DNA from: Trichoplusia ni
Taxonomy: Eukaryota > Arthropoda > Insecta > Lepidoptera > Noctuidae
Direction: 5' to 3'
Assembly: GCF_003590095.1 (NCBI RefSeq)
Contig: NC_039494.1
Span: 9,176,001 to 9,240,000, forward strand
Length of the DNA stretch: 64,000 nucleotides
The notes beneath the pieces were generated by a model. That model had not been told where the DNA came from. It saw only the letters and a program-made list of their open reading frames with translations, and did no database searches. Positions 23,201 through 31,091 of the stretch are shown here, piece by piece (within the stretch, counting starts at the first letter, position 1; every line of letters starts with the position of its first letter). The position numbers were made by a program, and so were the translations under genes.

Positions 23201-26200
23201 ATAGAATGCTCTTTCAATTAATCCTCTCACATAAATTCAACTGATTATTCTCAACCCCGGAAGATTCAGAACCCCTGACTAAAACACCATAACTTCTCCT
23301 CTATTCCAGGGTATTCTCTCCTACCTGCACGACGCTAATTACTTTGTGAGGACAGTTCTCCGGTCGTTCCTCAGCATGTACCAATCGGAGCCGTTTGTCA
23401 AGAAGACAATTTACGAATATCTCTGGAATTATACTGATCCTGTGCTGGACATGTCCAAGAGTCTGGTGCCAGGGTTGGTACCGGTGAATAATGCTGGCAT
23501 GTTGGATAGGGTAAGTTGGGATAAACTGAGTTTTGCTCTTTGACTATGTTCTTCGTTTCGTATGGTTTATGTACAAACTGGCGTCAACGTTTGGCTCCGG
23601 TATGCCTATGTACTTATTTAGGCAAAATTAATAAAATGAGTTGTTATTATTATAAGCTCATGTTGTCCCATTGCTGGTAAACGGCTTCTCCTCTTTCCAT
23701 TTTTCTCATTTTAAGGCTAGTTTACCTCAGTCTTTAATTTAAGAGGTTAATACATCGCCAGATTTTTTTTTTGGTAAGGTTGGGGCATCCTCGTAGACAC
23801 CAGCCTCCTCGGGGGAGGGAATGCCCAGTGTCAGACTCTTACTGACTAAATCTGAACCGCCGTGCTCCGTCATCCGCGTTTTTGTGTCGGTGTATAGCAA
23901 TGCGTTGCAATCCTTCATACAATTACGCCTTTGCCTACTACATCGTCTTTTGTGGTTTTGGGTGTTTTTAATAAATTTCGTTCTTTTCTCCAACCTTCCA
24001 GATATATTCAGACTTCACCGACGAGATGACTGTAAAGGTCGGCTCCCAGTGGGGTCACAAGGAGTTCTTCCAGATTGACAGGTTTCATGGAGAGCCACAG
24101 CTGCCTGGATTTGACCCTGAGGTAGGTATTGACAAGGGACCATAGCAATTAAAAATTAAAGTATTTTTTTGACGAATGCAGATTAAGAAATATGATAATA
24201 GCTCTATATAAGTATATTACTGGACAGTCAAAAAATTGTGATATACGTGAATGTGTGAGACATATTTTTTGATGAGACTTTAACACCATGTATGTAGGTA
24301 TAGTGTAAAATATGCGCATCTCCGGACGCTTAACAGACGTGAGAACTTATACAATAATACAGCTATCTCCTCTCCTTGTTCTACCGTCATGAATACCACC
24401 TCACCTGAACGTCACCTTTTCCCCTCGAACCACTCTCATAAACGTCGTAACGTAACGCGATTTGTTCCGAAGCGGTTTTCCCTCGCATAAGAAGGTATCA
24501 CTTCAAATATTTGAACGACAGAAAATCAACTGTATCTTTTTTGTCAAAGGACTCCTGCCTCCATGAATATAATCTCTGTGTCGCGGGGGGTTTCACAAAC
24601 ATTCAAGTCACATGCACAAAGACACGCAGATTCAGAACAAGCATTTGCGGATGAAACAAATGCTTATGCGGGGACCGAATTTCAAAAAAAAGAATATTCC
24701 CAAACCGTTTATGAACTTATTTACTTATGCCAGAACTTTCAGGTTCTCGTGAACTTTTAGACAACAGATCTCTAACAGGCTATATCCACTATAACCAGCT
24801 CCTTCCATATTCCAGGAATGTCCAGACCGCATCTTCGGCTCTACGGAAGGCGTGATGTATGCTCAGAGGCTGACGAAGGAGGATGTGCTTCTATATTGGA
24901 GAAAAACCGTCTGCAAGCTAATGCCACTGTATTTCGATAGTAAGTCTCTTTTGATGATCTAGCTGTCCCGGCGAACTACGTACACGCGTACGTGACACGG
25001 GAATTTTATATATTAGAAGATATACCAAGTAGCTGACCTAACAAACTTTTTTTGCCATATAAAGTGTTCTTTAGAGTAAAAAAAGTGGTGGCTATAAAAA
25101 TAGATTTCCCATTCTAAGATCTAACCAATATATACACAAAATTTCATGAGAATCGGTTATGCTGTTTTGGATGAGTACAATAGCGATGACAACTGGTTAT
25201 AAAAAGAACTTATTTAGTCCCCCAATTAGATAATCTATTACTAATATATAAAGCTGAAGAGTTTGTTTGAACGCGCTAATCTCAGGAACTACTGGTCCAA
25301 ATTGAAAAATTCTTTTTGTGTTGAATAGACCATTAATCGAGGAAGGCTTTAGGCTATAAACGCTGCGACTAATAGGAGCTAAGATACAATGGAAAATGTG
25401 AAAAAAACCGGGCAGGTATACCTAAATCATAACTTATATCTTCTACCCACGGGAACGAAGTCGCGGGTAACAGCTAGTTGAAAAATATTAGAAATGTATT
25501 TTTACCTTTTTCTGAAAAAAAAAGAAAAAAACTAAAATTGACGAAGATAAACTGCTTTAAAGTTTAGGGGCTAACAATACTAGGCATCAAATAATTAGGT
25601 ACAATATTCTTCTCATTGTGTTTTACCAGGTGAGCTGACAATGCACCACGTTCCGTTATACCGGTATAACCTCTCCGAGAGTGTTTTCGACCGGGTCTCC
25701 AACGGTACTGATTGCTATGACACCGACCCTAGTCTACATCCTGGATTGAGTGACGCTTCTAAATGTTACTTTAGTGAGTATTGACAATTTTAAGTTAAAT
25801 AAAATTAATAGATTTAAAAAATCTCAAAGCCGACGTTTTTGAATGTCCATTTATATTTTATAAAATCGGTCGAGACGTTTTAATAGGCTTTGAAGCTACC
25901 CTGAAAATTTCAGCCTGCTAGCTTATCGGGAAGTGCCTCAAAATTAAGTTGCAAAATCCAACTGGAACGAAAAAACAAGATAATTAGTAAAAAAAAATGT
26001 GGGAAAAAGTATTTTTGTTTGAGACTGGCACCCGGAAAAGCAATTTCATTACATTTTTGATACGGAAGACGTTTTCATAAAAAAAAATATTTTATATCTC
26101 ATTTTTGAACTTTTCAGATTTCCCGATGGTGGTGTCTTTCCCACATTTCTACGTGGGGGGCGTTCCAAAAGACCACTTCGTAACTGGACTGACACCAGAC

Positions 26201-28314
26201 AGATTTAAACACAACTCATTCGTTATATTGGAGCCTGTAAGTATTAATTAAATGATGCAACGGTTTACTCACGCGTATTTATCGGGATCGCCCGATTAGT
26301 TTCGGACCCAACCGGAGTCCTTTATCATGAGTTGAGGCAGCGAGCGAGTAAGTATTAATGACAGAAAATCGATGTTCTGAAAATAACCAAGTGACATTCC
26401 ACATTTGACACAACATATACGAAAATGACATTTCGTTACGAAAGGTCACATGACCTTGACCTGTCATCTCCATACATTTAAGCGTTTTCTATTGATGTCA
26501 ACGATGGTTTGGAAAGTTTAAGGTTTTTTGAGTTTAGACACAGTCCCCTTTGCTATTTATGCTAAATGTATTCGTATTTTATTTAACATTCCTTCATAAA
26601 GATAAAGATAAAGATAAAGATATATTTATTTGTATAAACATGTGTAACATAACATAGAAATGTAAATGTGGAAGGAAAAAAATTGGGAATGACAGACATA
26701 ACCCTTAAGTCCAGACATGTTTTGCCACAGTTTAGCATACAAAAATTTAACAAACATAACTTTTTTTTAAATAAAATAACAAATTAGAACGGTATTAATT
26801 GAACATACATATTTTAAAAATATTATTCTATAACTAATTACTATACTTATGTACTACATTAAAAAATCTCTAACACTATAAAAACATTTTTCAATCAGGA
26901 ACTTTTTAAGTACCTTTTTAAACAGCTTAGTTTGATAGATTTCTTTAATATATTCTGGAATTTTATTATATATCATCGCTTCATAGTTACTCTATTTCTG
27001 AACCTCTCTATACCTTTACAGAGTCATATTATGGAATTGTAATAATTTGACTGAACAGTGATGACTGATGACATGGATAGCCACTGGGCAAGACGTGTCG
27101 CGGTTTCGATCCTCGCATAGAGCAAGCATTTATGGGATCCACGATTTTTTATCTAATCTTTGTTTATTGACACAAGGATTCAATGCCTTTCTGCGTTAGG
27201 AGTAAAAAACAACAGTGTTTTGTGTCGTATTTACCGGGATCGCCGCATTAATTCTAAGCATCCCATCTAACTAATTCTATTCACTCTAATCATCATATGC
27301 AAGTCAAACTATATCGAGTATGTTTTTTCCGAGTTAACAAGCTTTTATTTTAATTTTCCAGTACACCGGTACTCCCTTCGAGGCAGTGGCTCGGATGCAG
27401 AGCAACCTGAGGATCAACGATCTCTCGGGCTACGACGAGAAATTCGCCAAACTGTCGAACACCATCATACCCTTATTCTGGGGTGAATATGTAAGTTACC
27501 TCATCTGCACAACATTTACAATGTTTCAAATACTTATGCTACTATGGCCTATGGTAATCGTACAGGAACGTGAACAACGGAGAGCCGAGTGGTTGAGGTC
27601 ACCACGCCAAAAGCATTGTGCGCGTGTCGCGGACTCAATCACCGTGTAGGACAAGCATTTGTGTGATCCACGAATGCTTGTTCTGACTCCGGGTGTCTTT
27701 GTGCATGTGATTTGAATGTTTGTGAAACCCGGCTACACGAGAATTACATTGTTTAATGCGGGAGTCGTAAAAAAGGCAATACTAATATATTGGATTGAAA
27801 TTACTAAATTTAAAATAAAGATTTTAAAAGTCCCAAAGTCTTAATAGCAACTACTTACAAAGACAAAACAACTCAACCCTTTCCTATACGGGAAGAGGCC
27901 TGTGCCCAGCAGTGGGATGAATATAGGCTGGTACCATCATACAATATTTTCGATAATTTTTTTATTGATAATTTTGATAACTTTTCCATGCAGTAAGATA
28001 TGTCTACCAGTGTAAAATTAGATCGTTAATATCATTTTCATTTTTGATTTAATTTTTTTTTGTTTCAGCATCAAGAAGGCCTGCCGTCACAAATAAAATG
28101 GGCAGTTTACTTCGTCACAGTAATTTTACCGCCATTGTCAATAATAATATCATCAGCCATGTTATTATTAGGCCTTTATTTAATAGTTAAACAAATATAC
28201 ATAAATAACCAAGAACAGGATAGTCTAAAATCGATTTTAATATTTAAAAGTAAAAACTTACGTAATAGCAAAATATTTGCATTCGAAAAAGAATCGTTTA
28301 TTAAATCTAGCTAA
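2203..28314 (+). CDS. CD36 family / class B scavenger receptor
   Basis: Exons: 2203-2392, 5117-5227, 6412-6556, 22074-22215, 23310-23510, 24002-24121, 24816-24939, 25630-25773, 26118-26236, 27362-27490 and 28069-28314. All join in frame with GT-AG ends, giving 556 aa, normal for the family. The protein has the two-membrane-pass CD36 plan: a hydrophobic segment at about residues 68-92 (VWGVLLILLSVGSFIF), a large ectodomain with N-glycosylation sites (NST, NYT, NGT) and cysteines (ECPDR, TVCK, TDCY, SKCY), then a second segment (VTVILPPLSIIISSAMLLLG) and a basic tail. The family binds lipids or lipoproteins at the cell surface or endosome. The first 63 residues are an acidic Ser-rich extension ending in two cysteines, longer than the usual short cytoplasmic N-terminus. 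The ATG at 2203 has a good context, but the frame is open to the acceptor, so more N-terminal coding sequence is possible. Intron 3 (15.5 kb) carries two Harbinger transposons. I cannot say which insect subgroup this is. Confidence 0.9.
2470..2850 (+). repeat. tRNA-derived SINE inserted into another SINE of the same family
   Basis: The inner SINE (about 2539-2752) starts at TGACTGCACGGATAGCCGAG (A-box-like), has the B-box-like GGGTTCGATCCCCGC and ends in poly-T. Its flanks are the 5' half (about 2470-2537) and 3' half (about 2753-2850) of a second copy of the family, interrupted just after the ACAAGCAT word. Confidence 0.8.
4900..5075 (-). repeat. Tail fragment of the 5S-derived SINE family
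   Basis: The reversed words CATCATCGGCCTAGC, CCCAACTATGTTGGGG and GGAATAACAGCCGGGACCCA match the 3' part of the full element at 42718-43084. It lies in intron 1 of the receptor gene, ending about 40 bp before exon 2. Confidence 0.7.
5484..5622 (+). repeat. Truncated tRNA-derived SINE
   Basis: Degraded copy of the family at 2539-2752: GAGGTCACCTCGCCAAATCC, then CACGAATGC and the conserved CCCCCGCGACACAAGGAT tail block. Confidence 0.6.
6047..6350. repeat. Two tRNA-derived SINEs in tail-to-tail inverted arrangement
   Basis: A plus-strand copy (about 6047-6225, GACTGCACGAAAAGCCGAGT head) runs directly into a minus-strand copy (about 6226-6350, which contains the reversed GTGGGTTTGGCTAGGTGACC block). 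Both are 3'-truncated, and together they form an imperfect inverted repeat just before exon 3 of the receptor gene. Confidence 0.65.
6690..6865 (+). repeat. Truncated tRNA-derived SINE
   Basis: Contains TAGGACAAGCATTTG, CTTGTCCTCAGTCTGGGTGT and CCCCCCGCGACACAGGGATT in the order seen in the full family member. The 5' head is eroded. Confidence 0.7.
7375..7498 (+). repeat. Tandem duplication of a ~55-bp unit
   Basis: Two adjacent units share CTGAGCGGACATCCTCGCAC / CTCAGCGGACATCCTCACAC followed by ACATTT and TCTCACATCT / TCGCACATCT, then GGTGGAAAC. They differ at several positions. Confidence 0.75.
7869..9086 (+). CDS. Harbinger (HARBI1-like) DDE transposase, copy 1
   Basis: Two exons, 7869-8077 and 8198-9086, joined across a 120-bp GT-AG intron (phase 2), give 365 aa, the usual length. 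The N-terminal ~150 residues are the DNA-binding region. The catalytic core shows D156 (AMDCTHVRI), the WPGSSHDSTIF signature near residues 201-211, D233 (LLVDGGY) and E269 (NPVERSYGIWKKRF), so the D-D-(35)E triad is intact. In this superfamily the enzyme cuts at TWA targets and needs a Myb/SANT-like partner for nuclear entry and end binding; that partner lies tail to tail 32 bp downstream. AATAAA signals follow at 9089 and 9110. No frameshift or stop is seen, so it may be functional. Confidence 0.95.
9110..9123. terminator. Palindromic polyadenylation signal serving both Harbinger genes
   Basis: AATAAATATTTATT is a perfect 14-bp palindrome and reads AATAAA on both strands. On the minus strand it overlaps the TAA stop (9119-9121) of the Myb/SANT-like gene. 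On the plus strand it lies 24 bp after the transposase stop. The same sequence occurs at 13804-13817 in copy 2. A dual role is inferred from position. Confidence 0.65.
9119..12013 (-). CDS. Harbinger Myb/SANT-like DNA-binding protein, copy 1
   Basis: Predicted exons on the minus strand: 12013-11731, 11661-11464, 11361-11276 and 9442-9119, phases 1, 1, 0, total 891 bp, 296 aa. The N-terminal ~85 residues form a Myb/SANT trihelix domain with spaced tryptophans (W12, W48, W73) after a basic start (KRKRS). The C-terminal exon gives a basic segment (KKRPYSGKR, SKRRPQLTR) and a charged, probably coiled-coil end (LFEIQMDIQQEILKQEK). Such proteins accompany Harbinger transposases and are thought to bind the element ends. 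Intron 1 (69 bp) has no stop and is divisible by three, so a retained form is readable. Intron 3 is 1833 bp and carries a repeated motif. Exon 1, exon 2 start and exon 4 are firm; the exon 2 donor and exon 3 rest on phase match and splice consensus. Confidence 0.8.
9468..11140. repeat. Cluster of a short motif near TACCDCCGTAATAGGA, copy 1
   Basis: Copies in one or the other direction occur near 9469-9485, 9661-9675, 9689-9705, 9711-9727, 10268-10280 (weak), 10291-10306, 10672-10688, 10691-10706, 10722-10738, 11094-11110 and 11122-11138. They fill the last intron of the Myb/SANT-like gene and the space just upstream, and I do not see this density elsewhere in the window. The role is unknown; possible binding sites for element-encoded proteins. 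Confidence 0.75.
12352..12352 (+). other. Single-base junction between the two Harbinger copies
   Basis: The sequence across the junction is AACCGGGCC-T-GGCCCGGTT. One T separates the right end of copy 1 from the left end of copy 2, where a TAA target triplet would be expected if two normal insertions or an unequal crossover between target duplications had occurred. Confidence 0.9.
12563..13780 (+). CDS. Harbinger (HARBI1-like) DDE transposase, copy 2
   Basis: Exons 12563-12771 and 12892-13780. The 365-aa product is identical to that of copy 1, with the same catalytic D156, D233 and E269. The lack of any difference between the copies means they are either very recent or kept identical by conversion, or that one is an assembly duplicate. 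Confidence 0.95.
13804..13817. terminator. Palindromic polyadenylation signal, copy 2
   Basis: Same AATAAATATTTATT palindrome as at 9110-9123, overlapping the stop codon of the minus-strand gene at 13813-13815. Confidence 0.65.
13813..16707 (-). CDS. Harbinger Myb/SANT-like DNA-binding protein, copy 2
   Basis: Predicted exons on the minus strand: 16707-16425, 16355-16158, 16055-15970 and 14136-13813. The 296-aa product is identical to that of copy 1. It converges on the transposase of the same copy. Together the two genes make each transposon potentially autonomous. Confidence 0.8.
14162..15834. repeat. Cluster of the TACCDCCGTAATAGGA-like motif, copy 2
   Basis: The same set of motif copies as in element copy 1, each shifted by 4694 bases, in the last intron and upstream of the last exon of the Myb/SANT-like gene. 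Confidence 0.75.
17840..18440. repeat. GC-rich dispersed repeat, two opposed fragments
   Basis: The block GTAGCACGGCGGTTCAGGTT (about 18130) appears again in opposite orientation near 18370 (CCGCGTTTTGGTGTCGGTGC) and at 23820-23925. The 17840-18040 part is markedly more GC-rich than its surroundings. It may be a LINE fragment, but no reverse transcriptase frame is readable. Confidence 0.55.
19028..19275. repeat. Head-outward pair of eroded tRNA-derived SINEs
   Basis: A short plus-strand head (ACAGCACGATTAGCCGAGTA) is followed by a minus-strand copy ending in ATCAACCACTCGGTTATCTA, giving an imperfect palindrome. Confidence 0.6.
19463..19748 (+). mobile_element. Non-autonomous Helitron-like element
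   Basis: Begins TCTATACTTACTAATATAT, contains GAACGCGCTAATCTCAGGAA, and ends with a GCGGACGACGTCGCGG hairpin, then CAGCTAG followed by T. This TC start, terminal hairpin and CTAG-T end are Helitron hallmarks. The same family recurs at seven more sites in this window. Confidence 0.75.
19537..21508 (+). repeat. Direct tandem duplication of a ~0.96-kb unit
   Basis: Unit 1 (19537-20499) and unit 2 (20500-about 21508) start at the same GGTCACAATTTAAAAAATAT word inside a Helitron-like element and end at GTAGCAC..TTTTGAAG. They differ by scattered substitutions. Unit 2 has about 38 extra bases near 21116-21153 (CAAGCCGCATCGCTAGTGTG). Unit 2 therefore begins with a 5'-truncated Helitron ending at 20711. 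Confidence 0.9.
21639..21915 (-). mobile_element. Non-autonomous Helitron-like element
   Basis: Reverse copy of the family at 19463: CTAGCTGTTGCCCCCGACTT, the GACTTCGTCCGCG hairpin, the reversed GAGATTAGCGCGTTC block and a TATATTAAGTATAGA end. It lies about 160 bp before exon 4 of the receptor. Confidence 0.75.
22845..23080. repeat. Repeat fragment with GACTTTGTCTGCG end
   Basis: Contains CCCGACTTTGTCTGCGC and ATTTGGTACACAGATAGTTT, which also occur near 1035 and (reversed) near 33670. The class is uncertain. Confidence 0.5.
23755..23930 (+). repeat. Fragment of the repeat at 17840-18440
   Basis: Shares CGCCGTGCTCCGTCATCCGC and GTGTCGGTGTATAGCAATGC with the copies near 18.1 and 18.4 kb. Confidence 0.6.
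24570..24682 (-). repeat. 5'-truncated tRNA-derived SINE
   Basis: Reversed tail of the SINE family: TGTGTCGCGGGGGGTTTCAC, ATTCAAGTCACATGCACAAA, AACAAGCATTTGCGG. Confidence 0.7.
25234..25477 (+). mobile_element. Non-autonomous Helitron-like element
   Basis: TC start with TACTAATATATAAAGCTGAA, GAACGCGCTAATCTCAGGAA, and the terminal ACGAAGTCGCGGGTAACAGC then CTAG. It lies in the intron between exons 7 and 8 of the receptor. Confidence 0.75.
26253..26480 (+). repeat. Fragment of the ACGCGTATTTATCGGGATCG family plus the 95-260 family
   Basis: GCAACGGTTTACTCACGCGT followed by CGGGATCGCCCGATTAGTTT matches the fuller palindromic copy at 46990-47105. From about 26345 the sequence matches the repeat of 95-260. 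Confidence 0.6.
26597..26622 (+). repeat. ATAAAG microsatellite
   Basis: Four perfect repeats of the hexamer in the intron between exons 9 and 10 of the receptor. Confidence 0.85.
27060..27200 (+). repeat. Eroded tRNA-derived SINE
   Basis: ACATGGATAGCCACTGG, AAGACGTGTCGCGGTTTCGA and AGCAAGCATTTATGGGATCC appear in family order, but the middle is shortened. Confidence 0.6.
27570..27775 (+). repeat. Near-full tRNA-derived SINE
   Basis: AGAGCCGAGTGGTTGAGGTC, GTGTAGGACAAGCATTTGTG, CCGGGTGTCTTTGTGCATGT and an end at GCGGGAGTCGTAAAAAA. The intron between exons 10 and 11 of the receptor holds it. Confidence 0.75.
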
Positions 28315-28411
28315 TTTTACGCAATCGATAGATTTCGCATGTCATTGAGTCGATATTTTTTAAATAATGCATTTATATTTTGTAATTCGGTTTAAATTTA
28401 CAATTTAATTG

Positions 28412-28430
28412 AGATAATAAATAAATAAAC
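28412..28430 (+). terminator. Polyadenylation signal of the CD36-family gene
   Basis: Overlapping AATAAA hexamers about 100 bases after the stop codon at 28312-28314. Confidence 0.65.
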
Positions 28431-31091
28431 ATTTTTAATTCGTATGCAAAGAAAATCAAAGATGGCGATACTTAAATATGTCAAACATTTTTTTTTATTA
28501 ATTCTATTCCATTTGGACAAAAATGAATAAAATAATTAGCTGTAATTTTTAAGAGAATCGATAGTCTGATATTATTTTCAATCAAACTAAATAGCTTCAG
28601 TATCTAACAATTTATTTTCAAAGAAAATAACATTCGACTCAATACATGTTTTTTAAAAGGAAAAGGTAACAATGTTATAAAGACTGAATAATATAATTAT
28701 CATGACATGGCCAAAGTATACGAAATTGTTTGAAAAGCATAATTTTCTTCTTTCTATCTACCTCAGTGTTTCCAGACATAAAAATGTCATAATTACTATT
28801 GCGTTTTTTAAATCGGTAAAATATAAAAATAATTCGTTTAAAATCCAGAGGCCTATTACCTCTGTAAAACCGTTACATGTGTGATAGCGAGACGGAACAA
28901 CGTGGCTGAGTGTCCATCTGTTGTAGCGGTTGAAAGGTAGCATTATGTCCAAAAAAATTTAAATCAAATATGATTTCTATCGATTTAAAAATCGCAAAAA
29001 GACATTACTAAGTTGATTACTTACTGTACATAATTATCTAATTGAATTCTCCTATTTACTTACTATTTCAATGATATGAAATATATTATATAAATAATTA
29101 AATATAATTTAAATCATTATGTTTATAACATTACGCATCGTCATGTTTATAAAATACAGAATTTCATTATCTGATACTACCAAATACGTTAATCTTTACG
29201 TAAAGATTATGGCAATACAACTTTTTTATAATTACGTTATGGGCGCCAATTTTAGTTGAACATTTTTAATTTTCTCCTTCACAAAACAATTGTAATATTA
29301 AATTAATGTTTGACTCATGAGAATTATTGAACACTGCTTTGTTGTACTATTGTATAGACAACGAAGTTATAAGTGAAAAATTGTAAAGACAAATCGAACA
29401 GACCCAACTGAGTTCCCATAGTCCTGTTCTCGTCACAACATTGAAATCACTGGCAATTTTTTAATAGTAGAGTTGAATTTCAGGCTTGATAACATGATGG
29501 CCCAGTAAAAAGTTTGCATCGTAAATTTGTAAACGTTTTCAGGAGCCCATAAAGTAATTTCATTTCATTATAGTGTCACGATTGGCATCGATATTTAAAC
29601 AACGTATGTGTTGTAATAATATGGCTAAGGGTAAATGCAAAATTCAGATAAAAGTAGACGATAAACAATTAAAACACTAATTTGACGTGGGATTAAATCC
29701 AAGCAGCGTAGAACGCAAATGTTTATTAATCCAAATAACTTTTAATTTACAATAGTTTTTTGATGTTTTAAAAATCGTTTTTCGTCTATTTTTTTCTGAA
29801 AATTTATGAAATAAAGGTGTAAATGTTAAGAATATTGCAAATGGGATTAGTTTTAGCTGTGATCGTTCCTAACTTGAGATAGTTGCATCAATTTGCTCAC
29901 TGGTAGCTTTAAGATTATTTTATAATAAAACTTTTATTACAACTGTTGGTTTTAATTTTTCCCAGTGTATTTATTTTAGAATTTACCTTCATAAATCGTG
30001 CTTTGCATTGCATTTTTACAAAATAACGTTCCTGTATTTAATATATTTCTAACTTTTCGCCCGCGGCTTCGCCCGCGTCGAGGTCGGTTATATCGCTTTT
30101 CCAAGAGAACTCTTCAAAAGTCCGGGCCAAAAACTATTCTATGTTCTTTCTCAAGGTCAACTCTATCTCTGTACCAAATTTCATTAAAATAAGTTCAGTG
30201 GTTTAGACGTGAAAGCGTAACAGACATACAGACAGAGTTACTTTCACATTTATAATATTTATATAAGGATAAGGATTATTATTTATTAGTAATACTTATT
30301 AGAAATAGGAATATTTATTAGTAAGGATTATTATAAATGTTATAAAAAAGTAATAACTTAACAAAGTGAACCTTTTTGTTGACTCATTCCTTGTTTTTTT
30401 TTAATCTTTAAAACTATTGTCTAAACTGCGACAAATTGATTTGAACGATTAGAGATAGATTGTAAAGGTATCCTTATTTTTCCTATTATAAAAATAAGTA
30501 TTGTAGTAAAAACAGGTGCATTCCTTCAGCGTTTAATTCCATAATATGTGATTACACCGTTTGGAAGCTTTAGCTTAAAGTGTGAGTCAATTCAGCATTC
30601 CGAGTTGGTAAGTATAATGTTTTTAATGTTGTATTTTATAGGGTAGAATAAAACGCATTAAACACTTGACAGTTCGTAACGTAAGCGAATATTTTTAGCA
30701 TGACAAATTGACAATACTGAATACTCCCGAAATAGTACATACCTCAAACTGATGTACTTGCTAATTTTGCAGTCACCCTATTATTATTGTTTGTTTTTTA
30801 TTCAACGATTTAATTGCCTAAAATCGTTTTAGAATAGTATATTATGAGTTAAAGACACAGAACAAAATTATTTATGCTTAAGAATAAGAATTGGAACGAT
30901 CTGGAACGCGACCCTTTGTAATTGTTCTTTTTGCTGACCCAAACTTAAAAATTCGCGGGTGTAAGCAAAAATCTCAGAACTTTTTCAAGTTCATATTTCT
31001 CTCTTTAATATGACTAGAAGTAGTTTAAGTAGACAATTATTTTGCAATGTTCTTAGTATTATGCATGACATAATTAATATCTAGTTTCAAA
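28431..31091. other. Intergenic DNA between the CD36-family and SWT1-like genes
   Basis: AT-rich DNA with no convincing coding exon. It contains a LINE- or SINE-like tail at 30055-30265 and otherwise looks unique. The promoter of the SWT1-like gene should lie in its last part. Confidence 0.55.
30055..30265 (+). repeat. Retroelement 3'-tail repeat
   Basis: CGCCCGCGGCTTCGCCCGCG, GAGAACTCTTCAAAAGTCCG and ACAGACAGAGTTACTTTC, ending in a TTTATAATATT run. A closely similar copy lies at 37553-37765. Confidence 0.7.

Noticed and set aside
2203..28314. Identification as SNMP1/SNMP2 (pheromone-neuron CD36 proteins)
   Set aside because: The general CD36 layout fits, but I saw no SNMP-specific signature, and the long N-terminal extension is unlike SNMPs. 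I kept the broader class B scavenger receptor call.
30640..30785. A third, short copy of the ATAATAGGGT MITE
   Set aside because: Only the words ATAGGGT and CACCCTATTATTA are inverted. The interior does not match the other copies, so the pairing may be chance.
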